From assembly GCF_014192715.1 (NCBI RefSeq), contig NZ_JACHYH010000004.1, positions 62,001 to 126,000 of the forward strand: a stretch of 64,000 bases of DNA. Direction: 5' to 3'. How positions within the stretch are numbered: the first letter of the stretch is position 1; every line of letters begins with the position of its first letter. The DNA comes from Luteibacter sp. Sphag1AF (GTDB lineage Bacteria; Pseudomonadota; Gammaproteobacteria; Xanthomonadales; Rhodanobacteraceae). Shown piece after piece: positions 52,783-62,055 of this stretch. Made by a program: the position numbers and the translations under genes. The notes beneath the pieces are model-generated. The model searched no databases, was not told the DNA's origin, and was given only the letters and a program-made list of their open reading frames with translations.

Positions 52783-53604
52783 GTGAGCTACCCCGCAACG
52801 TTACCCTGGACGCTCGAAAGCCTCGATCTCAACCGCATTGAGGTCGACCGCGTCCGACAGAATGAAGACCTGTTCCTCCTGCTTTGCAGCTCGTCATTCG
52901 TCGAAAGCGGATCGGACCTGTATACGCACAATCTCGTGGATCACTTCGCGGGCGACGACGAATTGCAGGGGTGGCTGCGCGACCACTGGGAACATGAAGA
53001 ACTCCAGCATGGGCGCGCGCTGGCCGCCTATGTGCGCCACGTGTGGCCGGAGTTCGACTGGGACACCGGCTTTCGCAACTTTTTTGCCGAATATGGCGCG
53101 GTGTGCACGGCCGAAGAGCTGGAAGACAGCCGCGGCCTGGAGCTTGCCGCGCGCTGCGTGGTGGAAACCGGCACCGCCAGCCTCTACCGCGCGCTCAACG
53201 ACGTGACAGATGAACCGGTGTTGCGTCAGCTCACCAACTACATCAAGAGCGACGAAGTGCGTCACTACAAGCACTTCTACCAGCACTTCCGCATTTACCG
53301 TGATCGCGAGAAGATCAGCCGGTTCAAGGTATTCCGCGCGCTGTTCAAGCGCGTGCGCGAAATCAAGAATGAAGACAGCGACATTGCGCTACGCCACGTC
53401 TTCAACATCCGCTATCCGGACAAGGCGACTGACGACGCAGAATTCCGCCGGGTCATCAGCCGTGCGGAAGGCCTGCTGAAGCGCCATCTGCCCGCGGAAA
53501 TGACCGTGAAGATGCTGCTCAAGCCGCTGGACCTTCCGCCCAAAGTGCATACCGCACTGGAATGGCCGCTGACGCGCATCACCGAGAAGCTGTTCCTGCA
53601 TTGA
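52783..53604 (+). CDS. ferritin-like domain protein
   Basis: 273-residue protein starting at GTG 52783. Two His/Glu motifs typical of a di-iron four-helix bundle are present: EHEELQHG (about residues 68-75) and SDEVRHYKHFYQHF (about 158-171), with GAVCTAEELEDSRGLELAAR between. A C-terminal helical extension follows. It probably binds two metal ions; the reaction is unknown. It is divergent from the alcohol dehydrogenase. Confidence 0.75.
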   Translation: MSYPATLPWTLESLDLNRIEVDRVRQNEDLFLLLCSSSFVESGSDLYTHNLVDHFAGDDELQGWLRDHWEHEELQHGRALAAYVRHVWPEFDWDTGFRNFFAEYGAVCTAEELEDSRGLELAARCVVETGTASLYRALNDVTDEPVLRQLTNYIKSDEVRHYKHFYQHFRIYRDREKISRFKVFRALFKRVREIKNEDSDIALRHVFNIRYPDKATDDAEFRRVISRAEGLLKRHLPAEMTVKMLLKPLDLPPKVHTALEWPLTRITEKLFLH

Positions 53605-53646
53605 TGCAACTGCCTGGTCGCGGCATGACCGCGACCAGGCCCGCGA

Positions 53647-54366
53647 TCATTTTTTCTTCTTCGCAGGCAACGGCGCCCACTTCTGCGGATCGTAGCCACC
53701 CACTTCGTACACCAGCGTCTGCTTGCCGCGCGTTTTCGTCACGACGTCGATCGTGATGCGTTTGGCCTTCTGTAGCGCCGTGATGAACGCCGGATCATTG
53801 CGAAAGATCAGGGCAGGCTCGCCCGTAGGTGGCGAGAATGCTTTCAGCGGATGCGACTTTCCATCAAACGTGGCGGGAAGCGTGCAGTCACCAGAGCACT
53901 GGAAGCCCTTGCCGCTACCGTACAGGAACACGTTCTGTCCCCAATCGGTATGGCGGCGAAGCACCAGACGCACCTTGTCGTCACCACGCGGCTCGCTAGA
54001 GTAAATGGTGGCCGTGCTTTGCGTGCCGCCCTGCATCGGCGCCACCTGGTACTGCCACAGATTGGAAAGGCGCGCTTTGGTGGATGCTTCCTTCCATGAC
54101 GCTTCGATGCCCGGCAAGGTCTTGTTGACCTCGTTGGCGGCCTCGGTCCCCGGATACGTCGACACGATTTCCTGGCCCAACTGGATCGCCACTTGATCGC
54201 TGTGAATCTTCACCATCTCCTGATACGCCGCCAGCTTCCGCGCCGACGCGTCGGCTTCCGGCGCCTGTGCCGCCGCAGGCGGGGCCGCATCCGGCTGCTT
54301 TGAACATCCTGCGAGCGCGAAGCCGCCGAGGGTCATGGCAAGCAGGGAACGGGAAATGGCGGGCAT
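53647..54366 (-). CDS. lipoprotein of unknown function
   Basis: 239 residues from ATG 54366. The N-terminus SLLAMTLGGFALAGCSKQ has a clear lipobox (LAGC), followed by an Ala/Pro linker. A helical segment with conserved Gly/Glu follows (IHSDQVAIQLGQEIVSTYPGTEAANEVNK), then a beta domain with RRHTDWGQNVFLYGSGKGFQCSGDCTL. No family recognised. It lies divergent from the MFS gene, 123 bp away. The upstream extension of the frame to 54705 runs antisense to that gene and is disregarded. Confidence 0.78.
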   Translation of the reverse strand: MPAISRSLLAMTLGGFALAGCSKQPDAAPPAAAQAPEADASARKLAAYQEMVKIHSDQVAIQLGQEIVSTYPGTEAANEVNKTLPGIEASWKEASTKARLSNLWQYQVAPMQGGTQSTATIYSSEPRGDDKVRLVLRRHTDWGQNVFLYGSGKGFQCSGDCTLPATFDGKSHPLKAFSPPTGEPALIFRNDPAFITALQKAKRITIDVVTKTRGKQTLVYEVGGYDPQKWAPLPAKKKK

Positions 54367-54489
54367 GCGGGATTCCTTGGAATGGATGTTCAGGCCGCTA
54401 CTTTGGACCGCACGGACCTGCGCTGGCAACTTGCGCTGGCGCGCGGGCACATCGGCCGTACAATGGCGCGTCGATTTCGGAACGTACCC

Positions 54490-55749
54490 ATGTCTACCAG
54501 CACCCGGGGCGATGCCCCGCTGTTCGCGCACCGCGCCTTCGTCCAGTTCTGGTTTGCGAAGAACGCTTCCAGTTTCGGCTTCCAGATGATGTCGGTGGCG
54601 GTTGGCTGGCAGATTTACGAGATCACCCATCGCGCACTCGATCTCGGCCTCATTGGCCTGGCGCAGTTTGTGCCCTCGGTGCTGCTCGCACTGCCGGCAG
54701 GCCACGTCGCGGATCAGTTCGAGCGTCGGCGCATCGTGGTGCTCTGCCAGATCATCGAATGGATCGCCATCGCGTCACTTGCCGTCGCCAGCGTGATGGG
54801 GCGGCTGGATGAAGTGATCATCCTTTCGCTGATATTCGTCATCGGCGTGGCGAAGGCATTTGAATTTCCTGCCATGCAGTCGATGCTTCCCGCCCTCGTG
54901 CCGGCGAGCATTCTTCCACGGGCGATGGCGGCCAATGCATCCGCCGGACAGGCCGCGATGATCATGGGACCTGCACTGGGCGGCTTCCTGTATGTGGCTG
55001 GGCCAGCGATGGTCTATGGCGTTTCCGCACTGCTGTTTCTTATCGCCGTGCTGCTGATGACGCGTCTGGAATACGATCATCCGCCCGCAAGGCGCGAGCC
55101 ACCCACGTTGCGCACGCTGTTCGCAGGCGTCCATTTCATTCGCCATCGCCCTGCCGTGCTAGGCGTGATTTCGCTGGACCTCTTCGCTGTACTGCTTGGC
55201 GGTGCAACGGCCCTGCTTCCCATCTTTGCGCGCGACATCCTGCATACAGGGCCGTGGGGTCTCGGCCTGCTGCGCGCGTCGCCGGCGGTGGGTGCACTGC
55301 TGATGTCGGTGTGGCTGGCCCGCAACAGTCTCACCCGGCGGGTGGGACCGATCATGTTTGCATCGGTCGCCGGCTTCGGCGTCGCCACGCTGGTATTCGC
55401 CCTGTCGAAGACCCTGTGGATGTCCATGGCCTCGCTGTTCGCGCTGGGCGCGTGCGACATGGTGAGCGTAGTGATCCGGGGCGCGCTGGTGCAATTGGAA
55501 ACGCCCGATGACATGCGCGGACGCGTCAGTGCGGTCAATGCCATTTTCATCAATACGTCCAACCAGCTTGGCGAGTTCGAGTCGGGCATGCTGGCCGCTG
55601 CGCTCGGCGCCGTGAATGCCACACTGATCGGCGGTATCGGTACGCTGGTGGTGGTTGGGCTGTGGATGTGGTGGTTTCCGTCGCTGCGCAAACGCCAGGG
55701 ACTGGTCTCCCACCCCGAGCCGGCAGAGGGCGCCAGCAACACGATCTGA
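54490..55749 (+). CDS. MFS transporter (MFS-3/EntS-like)
   Basis: 419-residue inner-membrane protein with about twelve hydrophobic segments. FWFAKNASSFGFQMMSVAVGWQIYEIT and AGHVADQFERRRIVVLCQI (motif A) are as in the MFS-3 group, as is MGPALGGFLYVAGPAMVYGVSAL in the first half. That group includes siderophore exporters (EntS) and macrolide exporters; the substrate is unknown. I start at ATG 54490 (MSTSTRGDAPLF). Confidence 0.87.
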   Translation: MSTSTRGDAPLFAHRAFVQFWFAKNASSFGFQMMSVAVGWQIYEITHRALDLGLIGLAQFVPSVLLALPAGHVADQFERRRIVVLCQIIEWIAIASLAVASVMGRLDEVIILSLIFVIGVAKAFEFPAMQSMLPALVPASILPRAMAANASAGQAAMIMGPALGGFLYVAGPAMVYGVSALLFLIAVLLMTRLEYDHPPARREPPTLRTLFAGVHFIRHRPAVLGVISLDLFAVLLGGATALLPIFARDILHTGPWGLGLLRASPAVGALLMSVWLARNSLTRRVGPIMFASVAGFGVATLVFALSKTLWMSMASLFALGACDMVSVVIRGALVQLETPDDMRGRVSAVNAIFINTSNQLGEFESGMLAAALGAVNATLIGGIGTLVVVGLWMWWFPSLRKRQGLVSHPEPAEGASNTI

Positions 55750-55823
55750 CCGACGGCGGCACTTGCCGTTTTCGCTCAGGTGCGTGCTAGTCTGGCCGTC
55801 TATACCGCCGGGAGGGGAACACC

Positions 55824-57125
55824 ATGCACCGTCTTGTTGCAGCCAGTCTGCTTGCGCTGGCCGCGCCCGCCTTTGCCGCGACCCATGAGGGTCCGGCCAC
55901 CATCGACGCCGCGCTGGCTCAGGCAAGGAAGGACCATAAACCGGTCCTCATAGATTTCCAGGCGGTGTGGTGTTACTCCTGCTATTACATGGCCAGCCAC
56001 GTGCTCAATGGCCCGGAATGGACAGCGCTGAACAGCAAGGTCGTCTTTGTTGAAGCCGATGCCGACACACCCGACGGCCAGGCCTGGATGAAGAAGCTGC
56101 GCGTCCAGTTCCTTCCCAGCTATGTGGTCATTGGCGACAACGGTGACGAACTGGGCCGCATTCTGGCCGAGCGCCCGCGCGACAAGTTCTATCCCGAGAT
56201 CAACACGATCCTTGCCGGCGACGCGCGCCTGGACAAGCTCAAGGCCGATTCCGCGAAGGGCTCCCTCGCCGCCACGGCGGCCGTGCTGGATACCTACCAG
56301 TCGCGCTATCAGGGCGACGAAGGCATGGCCTGGTTCGCGAGCCTGCCTGCCACCGTGCGCAATGTGTCCGACCAGGACAAGCGCGTGGCACTGGCCAAGC
56401 AGCGCCTTCTGCTGTTGCAGGCCAAGGCGGCAAAAAACTATCGCGGCATCGCCGAGGCGGCGACCAAATCGCTTGCTGGCAACATCGGCTGCGACCGTCC
56501 CTATGTGCTTGACGACCTGATCGAGGCCAGCGGCCACTTCCACCCGGAAACCGGCACCCCCATGCTCACGCCGCAGAAGGCGCCCATGGACAACTACCTG
56601 GCAACCCAGGTGTTCACCGCCTCCCCTGCCTGTGCGGATCAGCGCAGTGCTGTCATCACCGCCGCAGACCTCGACGCTGCGCTGGGTGACAAGGCGGCTG
56701 AGGAAGCCGTGCTCAGAAAGGCCATTGACCTCACCCGCGAGAAGCTTGGCAGCAACCTCGGCTCCGACCGCAACCTGGCGGACAACCTGCGTGCTTACTA
56801 CGTACGGGCGAAGGACACGGACGCGCTGAATGCATTGCAGAAGGATCTGATCGCAGCGTACCCGGACGACTACGTCTATCCGTACCGCTACGGTCGCAGC
56901 CTCACCGATGCCGGCAAGCCGGACGAAGCGCTGCCCTATCTGGAGAAGGCCGCATCGAAAGCCTATGGCGCCAATCGCTTCGCCGTGGCCACAGCACGGG
57001 TCAAGGCGCTGCGCGCCCTGCACCGCGACAACGAGGCGCGCAAAGTAGTGGACGCCGTAGTGGCGTCGGACGGCAAGGCGTTCCCCGAGCAGTCCAAAAA
57101 GCTGAAAGACAGCCTCACTTCGTAA
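55824..57125 (+). CDS. thioredoxin-fold protein with C-terminal TPR
   Basis: 433-residue exported protein. After the signal peptide (LVAASLLALAAPAFA), a thioredoxin domain carries the WCYSC motif (VWCYSCYYMASHVL), and residues 140-433 are helical TPR-like repeats (AKDTDALNALQKDLIAAYPDDYVYPYRYGRSL, KPDEALPYLEKAASKAYG). It resembles DsbD-gamma/thioredoxin proteins acting on disulfides in the periplasm. Redox role is by family; partner unknown. A single gene with no clear operon. Confidence 0.85.
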   Translation: MHRLVAASLLALAAPAFAATHEGPATIDAALAQARKDHKPVLIDFQAVWCYSCYYMASHVLNGPEWTALNSKVVFVEADADTPDGQAWMKKLRVQFLPSYVVIGDNGDELGRILAERPRDKFYPEINTILAGDARLDKLKADSAKGSLAATAAVLDTYQSRYQGDEGMAWFASLPATVRNVSDQDKRVALAKQRLLLLQAKAAKNYRGIAEAATKSLAGNIGCDRPYVLDDLIEASGHFHPETGTPMLTPQKAPMDNYLATQVFTASPACADQRSAVITAADLDAALGDKAAEEAVLRKAIDLTREKLGSNLGSDRNLADNLRAYYVRAKDTDALNALQKDLIAAYPDDYVYPYRYGRSLTDAGKPDEALPYLEKAASKAYGANRFAVATARVKALRALHRDNEARKVVDAVVASDGKAFPEQSKKLKDSLTS

Positions 57126-57144
57126 GAACCGCGCGCGCGGTACA

Positions 57145-57453
57145 TCAGGTCTGGGATGTGCCGCGCGCGACCGAGTCCAGGTGAATCACCTGCTCGATCC
57201 GATCCAGCCACAGCGTGACTTGCCAGCCGGGACGCGTGGGGTCGGTGAGCTTCACCACGCCGTTGACCCCCTCTTTGCCGTCCGCGTCGCGGAAAGTCTG
57301 CACCGTGGGAAGCACGGTGACGATGCCGGTCGTCCGCGTCCCGTCCGTCTCCACGATGGTGACTTTGGCGTTGTCCGCCAGATCGTCCACCCGGGCCTCA
57401 AGCCGCTGGATGGACGCCGGGTCTGAATATACCTGTGGCGCGTGACTACCCAT
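57145..57453 (-). CDS. DUF3247 family protein
   Basis: 102 residues from ATG 57453 (MGSHAPQVYSDPASIQRLEARVDDL). Conserved segments KVTIVETDGTRTTGIVTVLPTVQTFRDADGKEGVNGVVKL and GWQVTLWLDRIEQVIHLDS match DUF3247, a small Sm-like-fold family of Xanthomonadales with no assigned role. The family is almost restricted to this lineage, which supports the taxonomic guess. Confidence 0.85.
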   Translation of the reverse strand: MGSHAPQVYSDPASIQRLEARVDDLADNAKVTIVETDGTRTTGIVTVLPTVQTFRDADGKEGVNGVVKLTDPTRPGWQVTLWLDRIEQVIHLDSVARGTSQT

Positions 57454-57567
57454 GGGATCACCTTCGACGACGGCTGACGTGTGGAGGCTTGAAACTACTC
57501 CCCGCGCGTCGACGCGATGTCTACGAGTCACTGGTACGCTTCATACTTCCACTGAAGGGGCACCGTG

Positions 57568-58251
57568 ATGATCGTCGTTCACCACCTGAACAATTCGCGC
57601 TCGCAGCGTGTGCTGTGGCTTCTGGAAGAACTGGGCCTGCCCTATGAGATCAAGCGCTATCAGCGCGATCCGAACACGATGCTTGCGCCCAAGGAGCTTC
57701 GTGCCGTTCATCCACTGGGCAAATCACCTGTCATCACCGATGGCGAGGTCACCATCGCCGAATCCGGCGCCATCGTGGAATACCTCGTTGGCCGCTACGG
57801 CCAGGGGCGACTGATTCCGGCCGCCGATACGCCCGAGCGGCTGCGCTATACCTATTTCCTGCACTACGCCGAAGGCTCGGCGATGCCGCCATTGCTGCTG
57901 AAACTGGTGTTCATACGGATGGAATCGGCGCCTGTGCCGTTCTTTGCCAGGCCGGTGGCACGCATGCTCGCCAAGGGTGCGCAGAAAGCCTTCGTCGATC
58001 CCCAGCTCAAGCTGCATCTGGACTACCTCGAAGGCGAAATCAGCAAAACCGGCTGGTTCGCAGGCAATGAATTCACGGCAGCCGACGTCCAGATGAGTTT
58101 CCCCCTGGAAGCGGCTGCCAGCCGTGGCGGCCTGGATGAAAGCCGGCCGCACCTGACCGCCTTTCTCTCCCGCATCCACGAACGCCCTGCATATCAGGCT
58201 GCGCTGGAGCGCGGCGGCGACTACGACTTCGCCCCCAGGCCCAGACGCTGA
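57568..58251 (+). CDS. glutathione S-transferase
   Basis: 227-residue GST. The N-terminal thioredoxin-like domain has HHLNNSRSQRVLWLLEELGLPYE (active-site Ser) and GKSPVITDGEVTIAESGAIVEYL (glutathione-binding cis-Pro and ESG). The C-terminal helical domain follows with GWFAGNEFTAADVQMSFPLEA. Start at ATG 57568 (57565 is an adjacent alternative). Confidence 0.93.
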   Translation: MIVVHHLNNSRSQRVLWLLEELGLPYEIKRYQRDPNTMLAPKELRAVHPLGKSPVITDGEVTIAESGAIVEYLVGRYGQGRLIPAADTPERLRYTYFLHYAEGSAMPPLLLKLVFIRMESAPVPFFARPVARMLAKGAQKAFVDPQLKLHLDYLEGEISKTGWFAGNEFTAADVQMSFPLEAAASRGGLDESRPHLTAFLSRIHERPAYQAALERGGDYDFAPRPRR

Positions 58252-58346
58252 ACGACTGCTCAACCGGCAGCTCCCCTGTTTACATGGCAATCACGGTGGC
58301 AAACGCACAGTCGTTGCTCAAACATGTCAAACGAGGGAGCCATCCG

Positions 58347-58679
58347 ATGAGCAGAGACCGGGAATTTGCACGACAGGTGGAAAGCGCCGTCAATGGCGTC
58401 TCGGGCCGCGTGCGTCACTACGCTGACGAAGCCACCGGCACCGCCAGCGATCTTTATGATAGCACCCGCCGCATCAGTGCGAAGCTCGCCAAGAAGAGCA
58501 ACGGCAGCGGCCAGCGTGCACGCTACATGGCAGAAGATTTCGCAGACGAAGCCACTTATCAGTATCGTCGCCTGCGCAAGCAGGTGCGCCGCCATCCGGC
58601 AACGACAATCGGCATAGCCGCGGCTGCCATCGGCACGTTCCTGCTGATCCGCCACGCACTGCGCAGCAACGACGACTGA
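58347..58679 (+). CDS. ElaB/YqjD-like small membrane-anchored protein
   Basis: 110 residues from ATG 58347 (MSRDREFARQVESAVNGVSGR). The first 80 residues are charged and helical with YDSTRRISAKLAKKSNG, and a C-terminal hydrophobic segment (ATTIGIAAAAIGTFLLIRHAL) precedes a short tail, as in the stress-induced ElaB/YqjD ribosome- and membrane-associated proteins. The overall similarity is weak. A terminator follows. Confidence 0.7.
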   Translation: MSRDREFARQVESAVNGVSGRVRHYADEATGTASDLYDSTRRISAKLAKKSNGSGQRARYMAEDFADEATYQYRRLRKQVRRHPATTIGIAAAAIGTFLLIRHALRSNDD

Positions 58680-58697
58680 GTCGGCTCAAGCTGAGAT

Positions 58698-58733
58698 GCG
58701 GGAGCGAGCCTGCTCGCTCCCGCAGTCGTTTTT
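58698..58733 (+). terminator. terminator after the small membrane protein gene
   Basis: GCGGGAGCGAG (58698-58708) pairs with CTCGCTCCCGC (58713-58723), a perfect 11-bp stem with a 4-nt loop, followed by AGTCGTTTTT. It lies 19 bp beyond the stop. Its arm resembles the palindromes at 4121 and 15471. Confidence 0.85.
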
Positions 58734-58735
58734 GT

Positions 58736-59065
58736 TCACGGAACCGGATGCTGCTCCACGATTTTCTCAACGCGCCAGCGCAGTGACACGCTGTCTGCTG
58801 GCGGATGCGCCACGCGCACCTCGGTAATTTTCAACAGGTACTCGTTACCTGGCTGATAGTCGAAGTTGTCGATGGGTATATACGACAGCTCCCACGGTTT
58901 GGACGGCTCTTCGCGTACCTGAAGACACTCGGTCTTCGCCACGCCCGCCGTGCAGGGTGCCCTGCTTGCTGCCACGTAAATCTGTCGCGTACGCGAGCCA
59001 TGCTCGCTGCCTGTACTGGCGCAACCGGCCAGCAGTGTGCACAGGGCCATACCGATAAGACGCAT
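58736..59065 (-). CDS. DUF4377 lipoprotein
   Basis: 109 residues from ATG 59065 (59080 possible). The lipobox LLAGC follows RLIGMALCT. The mature part IYVAASRAPCTAGVAKTECLQVREEPSKPWELSYIPIDNFDYQPGNEYLLKI is the DUF4377 pattern with its two Cys; this domain is often fused to META/HslJ-like proteins. Function unknown. It lies downstream of aceE on the same strand, beyond a hairpin. Confidence 0.8.
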   Translation of the reverse strand: MRLIGMALCTLLAGCASTGSEHGSRTRQIYVAASRAPCTAGVAKTECLQVREEPSKPWELSYIPIDNFDYQPGNEYLLKITEVRVAHPPADSVSLRWRVEKIVEQHPVP

Positions 59066-59123
59066 TGCGGCCACCATCATCCTGGAATCTGCGGACAGAA
59101 ATAGCAGAGTCGCCGTGCAGACA

Positions 59124-59154
59124 CGATAAAGGCCGGACTGGCCGGCCTTTATCG
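59124..59154. terminator. bidirectional hairpin between aceE and the DUF4377 gene
   Basis: CGATAAAGGCCGG pairs with CCGGCCTTTATCG, a near-perfect 13-bp stem. The 3' arms of both strands include T-rich TTTATCG. It lies 20 bp beyond the aceE stop, so it should end the aceE transcript. Confidence 0.7.
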
Positions 59155-59173
59155 TTACCTTTCGATTCGCAAA

Positions 59174-61867
59174 TTAACGCGTAATCGGATTCGGCGTTTC
59201 CGGATCAAGCTTGTACTGCTTGATCGCGCGGCTGACGTCCTTCGCGTTGACCTTGCCTTCCTTGACCAGAGCCGACAGCGCGGCAACCACAATCCAGTGG
59301 CGGTCGACTTCAAAGAAGTCACGCAGTGCTTCACGCGTATCGCTGCGCCCGTAGCCGTCCGTACCCAGCACCGTGTAGTGCATGCCATGGGGCATGAACG
59401 CGCGGATCTGATCGGCAAACTCGCGGACGTAGTCGGTGGAGGCGATGGCCGGACCCTGACGGTCCTGCAGCAGGCTGGTGACGTAGGGCACGCGCTGCTC
59501 GGCTTCCGGATGCAGGCGGTTCCAGCGTTCTGCGTCGAAACCATCGCGACGCAGTTCGATGAAGCTCGGGCACGACCAGATGTCGGAGCTGACACCGAAG
59601 TCCTTCTCCAGCAGTTCCGCCGCAGCGATGACTTCACGCAGGATGGCGCCCGAACCCAGCAGCTGCACGCGCGGCTCGTTCTTCTTCGCCTTGCCGCCAT
59701 CCTTGAACAGGTACATGCCCTTGATGATGCCTTCCTCGCTGCCCTTGGGCAGGTCGGGGTGAACGTAGTTCTCGTTCATCACCGTGAGGTAGTAATAGAC
59801 ATCTTCCTGTTCCTGCATCATGCGGCGCGTGCCGTCCTGCAGGATCACTGCCACTTCGTACGAGAAGGTCGGATCGTACGACTTCACGTTCGGGATGGTG
59901 CCGGAGAACAGGTGCGAATGGCCGTCTTCGTGCTGCAGGCCTTCACCGTTCAGCGTGGTGCGACCCGACGTGCCGCCGATCAGGAAGCCGCGCGCGCGCA
60001 TGTCGCCCGCTGCCCAGCAAAGATCGCCGATGCGCTGGAAGCCGAACATCGAGTAGTAGATGAAGAACGGCAGCATCGCCACGTTGCTGATGCTGTAGCT
60101 GGATGCGGCAGCCATCCACGCGCCCATGCCACCGGCTTCGCTGATGCCCTGCTGCAACACCTGACCCTTCTGGTCTTCGCGGTAGTAAAGCAGCTGGTCC
60201 GAATCCTGCGGACGGTACTTCTGACCGAACGGCGCGTAGATGCCGATCTGACGGAACATGCCTTCCATACCGAACGTGCGGGCTTCGTCGGCCACGATGG
60301 GCACAACGCGGGGACCGAGTTCCTTGTCGCGCAGCATGAGGTTCATGCCGCGGACCAGCGCCATGGTCGTGCTGATCTCGCGATCGCCCGAGCCCTTGGT
60401 GATCTGCTCGAATGCTTCCAGCGACGGTGCAACGAACTGCTGGTCGGCCTTGCGGCGACGCTGCGGGAGGAAGCCGCCGAGCTTGCTGCGACGATCAAGC
60501 AGGTACTGCACTTCCTCGGAGTCCTTGCCCGGATGGTAGAACGGCACTTCTTCCAGCTTGTCGTCGGGCACCGGGATGTTGAAACGATCGCGGAAAGCGC
60601 GGATCGAATCGGTATCCATCTTCTTCTGCTGGTGCGCCGGGTTCTGCGACTCACCCGCGCGACCCATGCCGTAGCCCTTCACCGTCTTGGCGAGGACCAC
60701 CGTCGGCATGCCCTTCGTGTTGACGGCAGCGTGGTACGCGGCATACACCTTGTGCGGATCGTGACCACCACGGTTGAGGCGCCAGATGTCGTCGTCGGAC
60801 ATGTTGGCGACCAGCGCAGCGGTTTCCGGATACTTGCCGAAGAAATGCTCGCGCGTGTAGGCGCCACCAAAAGCCTTGCAGGCCTGGTACTCGCCGTCGA
60901 CGGTTTCCATCATCAGCTGACGCAGCTTGCCCGTCGTGTCACGTGCAAGCAGCGGATCCCAGTAGCTGCCCCAGACCACCTTGATGGCGTTCCAGCCAGC
61001 GCCACGGAACACGCCTTCCAGTTCCTGGATGATCTTGCCGTTGCCACGCACCGGGCCGTCGAGGCGCTGGAGGTTGCAGTTGATGACGAAGATCAGGTTG
61101 TCCAGACCTTCACGGCCGGCCAGCGAGATCGCACCGAGCGACTCCGGCTCGTCCGTTTCGCCGTCGCCCAGGAAGCACCAGATCTTGCGATCGGACTTCG
61201 GAATGAGGCCACGGTGTTCGAGGTACTTCCAGAACTGTGCCTGGTAGATGGCCTGGATCGGGCCCAGACCCATCGAGACCGTCGGAACCTGCCAGTAGTC
61301 GGGCATCAGCCACGGATGCGGGTACGACGACAGGCCCCTGCCCTTGCCTTCCACTTCGCGGCGGAAGAGGTCCATGTCAGATTCGCTGAAGCGACCTTCC
61401 AGGAACGAACGGGCATACACGCCGGGGCTGGAATGGCCCTGATGAAAAATCAGGTCGCCCGGATGCTCGGCACTGGGAGCGCGCCAGAAATGGTTGAAGC
61501 CCACGTCATACAGCGTGGCCGACGAGGCAAAGCTGGAAATGTGGCCGCCAAGATCACCCGGCCGGCGATTGGTGCGCACGACCATGGCCAGTGCGTTCCA
61601 GCGGATCAGCGAGCGGATGCGCCATTCGATGGCGGCATCGCCCGGGCTGCGCGCTTCCATGTGCGCCGGAATGGTGTTGACGTATTCGGTGGTCGGGTCG
61701 AACGGCAGGTAGCCGCCCGCACGACGAGTCGAATCGACCATGCGCTCCAGAAGGAAGTGTGCACGCTCGGTGCCGTCATGGTTGATGACCGCATTGAGCG
61801 ATTCGACCCATTCCCGGGTTTCGGTGGGGTCGAGATCCTGGTGGAGGATGTCGTCGATCTGATCCAT
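59174..61867 (-). CDS. aceE: pyruvate dehydrogenase E1 component (homodimeric)
   Basis: 897-residue thiamine-diphosphate enzyme of the pyruvate dehydrogenase complex, decarboxylating pyruvate and acetylating E2 lipoyl groups. DQIDDILHQDLDPTETREW is the family N-terminus; the TPP-binding motif is GDGETDEPES...NLIFVINCN; HEDGHSHLFSGTIPN and GTDGYGRSDTREALRDFFEVD are further E1 signatures. Length equals the alpha2-type E1 of E. coli (887). aceF and lpd are not in the window, so the operon is split here. Confidence 0.97.
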   Translation of the reverse strand: MDQIDDILHQDLDPTETREWVESLNAVINHDGTERAHFLLERMVDSTRRAGGYLPFDPTTEYVNTIPAHMEARSPGDAAIEWRIRSLIRWNALAMVVRTNRRPGDLGGHISSFASSATLYDVGFNHFWRAPSAEHPGDLIFHQGHSSPGVYARSFLEGRFSESDMDLFRREVEGKGRGLSSYPHPWLMPDYWQVPTVSMGLGPIQAIYQAQFWKYLEHRGLIPKSDRKIWCFLGDGETDEPESLGAISLAGREGLDNLIFVINCNLQRLDGPVRGNGKIIQELEGVFRGAGWNAIKVVWGSYWDPLLARDTTGKLRQLMMETVDGEYQACKAFGGAYTREHFFGKYPETAALVANMSDDDIWRLNRGGHDPHKVYAAYHAAVNTKGMPTVVLAKTVKGYGMGRAGESQNPAHQQKKMDTDSIRAFRDRFNIPVPDDKLEEVPFYHPGKDSEEVQYLLDRRSKLGGFLPQRRRKADQQFVAPSLEAFEQITKGSGDREISTTMALVRGMNLMLRDKELGPRVVPIVADEARTFGMEGMFRQIGIYAPFGQKYRPQDSDQLLYYREDQKGQVLQQGISEAGGMGAWMAAASSYSISNVAMLPFFIYYSMFGFQRIGDLCWAAGDMRARGFLIGGTSGRTTLNGEGLQHEDGHSHLFSGTIPNVKSYDPTFSYEVAVILQDGTRRMMQEQEDVYYYLTVMNENYVHPDLPKGSEEGIIKGMYLFKDGGKAKKNEPRVQLLGSGAILREVIAAAELLEKDFGVSSDIWSCPSFIELRRDGFDAERWNRLHPEAEQRVPYVTSLLQDRQGPAIASTDYVREFADQIRAFMPHGMHYTVLGTDGYGRSDTREALRDFFEVDRHWIVVAALSALVKEGKVNAKDVSRAIKQYKLDPETPNPITR

Positions 61868-62004
61868 GGACTACTCCGCGGCGCGCTGCGCGCTCATGGG
61901 GGAAGGAAGGCCCGCGGGGGAGCGGGAAAACCTTTTCATGATAGCGCCGGGAGGGGCATTTCGCACGTGATAACGCCGTACCTGGGCGTATGTAGACCGG
62001 TCGC

Positions 62005-62045
62005 GGGCCAGGAAGAGAGGGGCAAAGCCCCGCTCCTCCTGGCCC
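62005..62045 (-). terminator. hairpin beyond maeB
   Basis: GGGCCAGGAAGAGAGGGGC can pair with GCCCCGCTCCTCCTGGCCC (an imperfect 17-pair stem, 62005-62045). It lies just beyond the maeB stop. There is no T tract, so it may be a 3'-protecting structure rather than a strong terminator. Confidence 0.4.
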
Positions 62046-62055
62046 GGCAAGACGT

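Noticed and set aside
54367-54705. N-terminal extension of the lipoprotein at 53647
   Set aside because: It runs antisense to the MFS gene start; the lipobox begins at 54366.
55800-57023. 407-codon minus-strand open frame
   Set aside because: Antisense to the thioredoxin-TPR gene, which has a signal peptide and the WCYSC motif.
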